DNA from: Aquifex sp.
GTDB taxonomy: Bacteria > Aquificota > Aquificia > Aquificales > Aquificaceae
Reading direction: 5' to 3'
Assembly (NCBI GenBank): GCA_015487405.1
Contig: WFPV01000008.1
Location: 1 to 8,951, forward strand
Length of the DNA stretch: 8,951 bases
In this document: piece by piece, positions 6,016 to 8,951 of the stretch
Numbering within the stretch: position 1 is the stretch's first letter
Layout of the letters: every line of letters begins with the position of its first letter
Translations under genes and position numbers: made by a program
Notes under the pieces: model-generated
Told to the model about the DNA's origin: nothing
Databases searched by the model: none
The model's input: the letters and a program-made list of their open reading frames with translations, nothing else

Positions 6016-7185
6016 TTAAATTACCTTCGGTATCTTTCCGAGTTTGTAAAGCTTAAAGTAGAGTCCCCACGCCTTCTTCATTATGTGCCCGAGCACAGGT
6101 ATTGGAATTAGCATAGCTCTCTTGTCACTTCTGTAGGCGAGACCTCCACCTCTCCAACCCATATCCATCAGACAGAGTATGTTAATATGCTCCTTATAGC
6201 TCTTCGGAGTTCCGCTCTTTAGACCCTCCTTGAGAGCTATGTCGTGAGCGGCGATGTGTCCCATAAACTCGGCGAGGTGTCCCTGCTTTGCGGTCCAGAG
6301 AGGACTCTCTATAGCCGCACAGTCTCCTATCGCGTAAACGTTGTCAAAACCTTGAACCTGACAGGTATCTTCTATCTTTATAAAGCCCGCTTCGTTCGTA
6401 GGAAGGTCGGAGTTTCTAACTACGGGATGCCCCCATCCAGCGGGAGTGTATAGGATAAGGTCCGCTTCTAAGAAGCTATCATCTTCAAAAATAACGCCGT
6501 TAGGCGTAAACTCCTTTATCTTCTTTCCTGTAATCTTCTTTATTCCGTATTTCTGGAAGAGCTCGTCCAGCATCTTGAGAGCTTTCTCCCCGAGTCTTTC
6601 ACCCGGTTTCGGCATGGGAGCGAAGAAGGTAAGTTCAAAGTTCTGTCTAACTCCGAGCTTATTCAGGTAGTAATCTACGTTAAAGAGAACCTCAAAGACT
6701 GGACCTCCCCTTACAGCGGTTTTATCTTTGGGATTTCCTCCAAAACCGAAGGCTATCTTTCCGCTCCCCTTGCTTATCAGCTCCTGAAGCCTCTTCCTTA
6801 TTTCTACCGCCTCCTCTGGGGAACCGCATATGGAGAGCGTGTATTTCAAACCCTTCTCGGGCTTCTTGGTCTGTCCGAGAGCTACCACAAGGTAATCAAA
6901 GTCCGTAAACTCCCCTCTGTTCTTTAGAACCACTTTGTTCTCTGAAGCTTTTATCTCAACGACCTCGTCAACTATCAACTCAATTCCCCAGGCTTTGGCA
7001 AAATCGTGGAGAGAGATTTTCACCTTCTCGGGAGTTATCTCTCCCGTAGGTATCCAGATTGATATGGGATAGGTCCAGAGATAGTCCCTGTTTGAAATTA
7101 AAACCACCTCAAGTCCCTCTTTTCTAAGAGCTCTTGCAGCTTCTGTTCCTCCTATTCCTCCGCCGAGAACTGCTACCCTCTTCAA
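6016..7185 (-). CDS. FAD-dependent pyridine nucleotide-disulfide oxidoreductase, SQR-like
   Basis: The 389-residue flavoprotein resembles sulfide:quinone reductases, FCC flavoproteins and type II NADH dehydrogenases. The N-terminal FAD dinucleotide fold is VAVLGGGIGGTEAARAL (residues 4-20), and the second FAD motif is NVYAIGDCAA (282-291). SQR-like marks are Cys120 in SICGSPEEA, Cys338 in NILCLMDMG, AKQGHLAEFMG at 299-309, and a C-terminal amphipathic pair ending ILIP-type and KKAWGLYFKLYKLGKIP, likely for membrane attachment and quinone access. However, the segment that in SQRs holds a catalytic Cys before GPAYE reads AVRGGPVFE, with Arg159 at the Cys place. Only two of the three SQR cysteines are therefore present, and standard sulfide oxidation to polysulfide is doubtful. 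No signal peptide is seen. The start is TTG at 7185, chosen because AGGAGG lies 5 nt upstream. It is the first gene of the operon with the UPF0045 gene and argB. Confidence 0.85.
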   Translation of the reverse strand: MKRVAVLGGGIGGTEAARALRKEGLEVVLISNRDYLWTYPISIWIPTGEITPEKVKISLHDFAKAWGIELIVDEVVEIKASENKVVLKNRGEFTDFDYLVVALGQTKKPEKGLKYTLSICGSPEEAVEIRKRLQELISKGSGKIAFGFGGNPKDKTAVRGGPVFEVLFNVDYYLNKLGVRQNFELTFFAPMPKPGERLGEKALKMLDELFQKYGIKKITGKKIKEFTPNGVIFEDDSFLEADLILYTPAGWGHPVVRNSDLPTNEAGFIKIEDTCQVQGFDNVYAIGDCAAIESPLWTAKQGHLAEFMGHIAAHDIALKEGLKSGTPKSYKEHINILCLMDMGWRGGGLAYRSDKRAMLIPIPVLGHIMKKAWGLYFKLYKLGKIPKVI

Positions 7186-7321
7186 GGCTTCCTCCTTTTC
7201 AGGTTAATAAGTTTGTGTTTGCTAACCACAAATAAAATATATATTCCTTATGAAAACTTTAGTGTATGCTTATTATTTGAAAAGATTTTTCTCTTAAAAG
7301 AGTTCTGTTTAAATAAAACCC
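7186..7321. promoter_or_regulatory. Divergent intergenic control region between the SQR-like operon and trpB2
   Basis: This is 136 nt of AT-rich, non-coding DNA. For trpB2, TATTAT at 7271-7276 has a poor -35 (TTATGA, 7248-7253) exactly 17 nt upstream and would give a leader of about 40 nt that contains CTCTTAAAAGAG (7291-7302). For the minus-strand operon no pair of boxes stands out, although TATATT-like DNA lies around 7236-7244. An inverted repeat TTTGTG/CACAAA (7212-7217 and 7227-7232, 9-nt centre) sits just upstream of the AGGAGG of the SQR-like gene and could be an operator. All of these assignments are tentative. Confidence 0.35.
7191..7196 (-). promoter_or_regulatory. Strong Shine-Dalgarno sequence that fixes the TTG start of the SQR-like gene
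   Basis: AGGAGG on the minus strand (within AAAAGGAGG) is followed by 5 nt and TTG AAG AGG. The spacing is right, and the protein beginning at TTG has the Rossmann fold at once (MKRVAVLGGG), so TTG is the real start codon. It is the only near-perfect ribosome binding site in the window. Confidence 0.85.
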
Positions 7322-8617
7322 ATGGACCGAGTATATCTTTCCAAAGAAGAGATGCCAAGAAGCTGGTTCAACATCGTTCCCTACCTCCCCGAACCCTTAG
7401 ACCCACCTTTAGACCCCGAAACGAAAGAGCCTATCTCTCCCGAAAAACTCTTAACGATATTTCCGGAACCTTTAATTGAACAAGAGGTTAGTACCCAGGA
7501 ATTGATAGAAATACCCGAAGAGGTGATGGACATTCTTTCTCTTTGGAGACCCACGCCCCTCCACAGAGCTCGGAAGCTGGAGGAGTATCTCCAAACTCCC
7601 GCAAAAATCTTTTATAAGAACGAGAGCGTCTCCCCTCCCGGAAGCCATAAGCCCAACACCGCTGTCGCTCAAGCTTACTACAACAAGATTTCGGGAGTAA
7701 AGAGGCTGACCACTGAGACGGGAGCGGGACAGTGGGGAAGTGCCTTATCCTTCGCAACCCAGTATTTTGACCTTGAGTGTCGTGTTTACATGGTCAGAGT
7801 GAGCTACAACCAAAAGCCCTACAGAAGGATTCTTATGGAAACCTGGAAAGGGGAAGTTATCCCCTCACCCAGTCCTTACACAAACGCGGGAAGACAGTTC
7901 TACGAAAAGGATCCAAATCACCCCGGCAGTCTTGGAATAGCGATAAGCGAAGCCATAGAGGAAGCCGCAACCCGTGAAGACACGAAGTATTCCCTCGGAA
8001 GCGTTTTAAACCACGTCCTCCTTCACCAGACCGTCATAGGTCTTGAGGCTAAAAAGCAGATGGAAAAGGAAGGCTTGTATCCCGACGTAATAATTGGAGC
8101 AGTGGGAGGAGGTAGCAACTTCGCGGGATTGAGCTTTCCCTTCTTGAAGGACAAACTTATCGGAGAAAAGCCCGACTTGGAAGTGGTTGCGGTTGAACCG
8201 ACAGCTTGTCCGACACTCACCAAAGGCGAGTATAGATATGACTACGGAGACACTGTAGGTCTAACACCTTTAATAAAGATGTATACCCTCGGAAAAGACT
8301 TCGTTCCTCAGCCCATTCACGCGGGAGGTCTGCGCTATCATGGGGATGCTCCTTTAGTTTGTAAGCTCTACAACCTCGGATACATCTCCGCGGTTGCTTA
8401 CGACCAGAGGAAGGTATTTGAAGCGGGATTAATCTTCGCAAGAACGGAAGGGATTGTCCCCGCTCCCGAAAGTGCCCACGCCGTTAAGAAGGCTATTGAC
8501 GAGGCTCTAAAGTGCAAAGAAACGGGGGAGGAGAAAGTCATCCTCTTCAACCTATCGGGACACGGATACTTTGACCTGAGTGCTTACGACAAGTTCCTGA
8601 GAGGAGAGCTCCAGTGA
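7322..8617 (+). CDS. trpB2: Tryptophan synthase beta chain, TrpB2 type
   Basis: This is a PLP enzyme that condenses indole with L-serine to tryptophan. Residues 1-75 form the long N-terminal region peculiar to TrpB2 (RSWFNIVPYLPEPLDPPLDP). The core shows the Schiff-base Lys110 in PGSHKPNTA, catalytic Glu132 in TETGAGQWG, the phosphate-binding loop VGGGSNF (261-267), the TrpB2-typical GGLRYHGDAP (335-344), and Ser412 in NLSGHGYFD near the pyridine nitrogen. The length of 431 exceeds that of TrpB1 (about 397). TrpB2 enzymes generally do not form the classical TrpA complex and are proposed to salvage free indole or, in some archaea, to use O-phosphoserine (established for the group, not shown here). 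No trpA or other trp gene adjoins. ATG 7322 is the first start after an in-frame TAA at 7310; no SD is present. It converges on kdsD with a single base between stops. Confidence 0.95.
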   Translation: MDRVYLSKEEMPRSWFNIVPYLPEPLDPPLDPETKEPISPEKLLTIFPEPLIEQEVSTQELIEIPEEVMDILSLWRPTPLHRARKLEEYLQTPAKIFYKNESVSPPGSHKPNTAVAQAYYNKISGVKRLTTETGAGQWGSALSFATQYFDLECRVYMVRVSYNQKPYRRILMETWKGEVIPSPSPYTNAGRQFYEKDPNHPGSLGIAISEAIEEAATREDTKYSLGSVLNHVLLHQTVIGLEAKKQMEKEGLYPDVIIGAVGGGSNFAGLSFPFLKDKLIGEKPDLEVVAVEPTACPTLTKGEYRYDYGDTVGLTPLIKMYTLGKDFVPQPIHAGGLRYHGDAPLVCKLYNLGYISAVAYDQRKVFEAGLIFARTEGIVPAPESAHAVKKAIDEALKCKETGEEKVILFNLSGHGYFDLSAYDKFLRGELQ

Positions 8618-8618
8618 A

Positions 8619-8951
8619 CTAAATGATTTCGGACCTCAGGATATCGTGCATATGAATTATACCGATAGGTCTGTTCTCTTCATCTACAACGATGAGAACG
8701 GTTATCTTGTAGTCCTCCATTCTCTTTAGAGCCTCCAGCGCAAGCTCGTCCGGTTTTGCGGTTTTCGGATTCCTCGTCATCACGTCTTTCGCTACGCTCT
8801 TGTCAAAGCTTCCTCCTCTGTTTACGAACCTCCTCAGGTCTCCGTCGGTTATTATTCCTACGAGCTTTCCCTCTTCGTTTACAACAGCGGTGGCTCCGAA
8901 TCCTTTTTCTGTCATCACGAGAACCGTCTCCCGCATGGGAGTATCTTCCCG
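8619..8951 (-). CDS. kdsD: Arabinose-5-phosphate isomerase KdsD, C-terminal tandem CBS domains (partial, runs off right edge)
   Basis: The frame is open through the right edge and 110 codons are visible. They cover a CBS pair of the KdsD/GutQ type: REDTPMRETVLVMTEKGFGA, IITDGDLRRF of CBS1, KDVMTRNPKTAKPDELALEA opening CBS2, and the ending GIIHMHDILRSEII. ITDGDLRR and the terminal H-MHD-LR pattern are characteristic of KdsD, which isomerises D-ribulose 5-phosphate to D-arabinose 5-phosphate for Kdo and LPS core synthesis. The catalytic SIS domain would lie off the edge, so an orphan CBS protein or a GutQ-like paralogue cannot be wholly excluded. The ATG at 8936 is not the true start: codons upstream remain open and fit the family. 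The TAG stop is 1 nt from the trpB2 stop on the opposite strand. Confidence 0.85.
   Translation of the reverse strand, partial: REDTPMRETVLVMTEKGFGATAVVNEEGKLVGIITDGDLRRFVNRGGSFDKSVAKDVMTRNPKTAKPDELALEALKRMEDYKITVLIVVDEENRPIGIIHMHDILRSEII

Noticed and set aside
7213..7479. Plus-strand ORF across the intergenic region and the trpB2 start
   Set aside because: It overlaps trpB2 in another frame, has no SD, and its second half is a frame shadow of the conserved TrpB2 N-terminus.
8934..8936. ATG at 8936 as the start of a stand-alone CBS protein
   Set aside because: The frame continues open to the window edge with REDTP, which matches the residues preceding the first CBS domain in KdsD, so the gene is cut by the window.

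Overview
The window looks like the chromosome of a hyperthermophilic, diderm bacterium, most likely Aquifex aeolicus or a close Aquificales relative. The proteins are rich in Glu, Lys and Ile. Genes are packed with 0-10 nt gaps and one starts at TTG. RecG carries the long N-terminal extension known from deep-branching thermophiles, and the tryptophan synthase beta chain is the TrpB2 type. TamB (outer-membrane biogenesis) and KdsD (Kdo/LPS synthesis) imply an outer membrane. The species is an inference from recognition; no search was run.

Layout, left to right. (1) 1-4284, minus strand: a TamB-family gene followed after 3 nt by recG, whose 3' part lies off the left edge. The tamB reading frame is split at a run of nine A (minus strand, 4015-4023). 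The first 90 codons and the remaining 1030 codons are in different frames and rejoin perfectly with one -1 shift. (2) 4285-4480: a non-coding control region with the tamB -10 box, a perfect 12-bp inverted repeat (4358-4399) and a near-consensus plus-strand promoter (TTGACA, 17 nt, TATTAT). (3) 4481-4774: a small CRISPR array of four identical 30-nt repeats and one degenerate terminal repeat, with spacers of 37, 36, 37 and 34 nt. No cas gene is visible. (4) 4779-7185, minus strand: a three-gene operon in transcription order: an SQR-like flavoprotein, an MTH1187/UPF0045 thiamine-binding-type protein, and argB. (5) 7186-7321: an AT-rich divergent intergenic region. (6) 7322-8617, plus strand: trpB2. 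(7) 8619-8951, minus strand: the C-terminal CBS-domain part of kdsD, running off the right edge and tail-to-tail with trpB2 with 1 nt between stops.

Functionally the window mixes genome maintenance (RecG), envelope assembly (TamB, KdsD), amino-acid synthesis (ArgB, TrpB2), a membrane-associated redox flavoprotein and phage defence memory (CRISPR). The strongest points for a second look are the A9 frameshift in tamB, the orphan CRISPR array with its strong promoter and palindrome, the decayed last repeat that keeps its mini-hairpin by paired changes, the unexplained 12-bp inverted repeat, and the SQR-like protein that lacks one of the catalytic cysteines.
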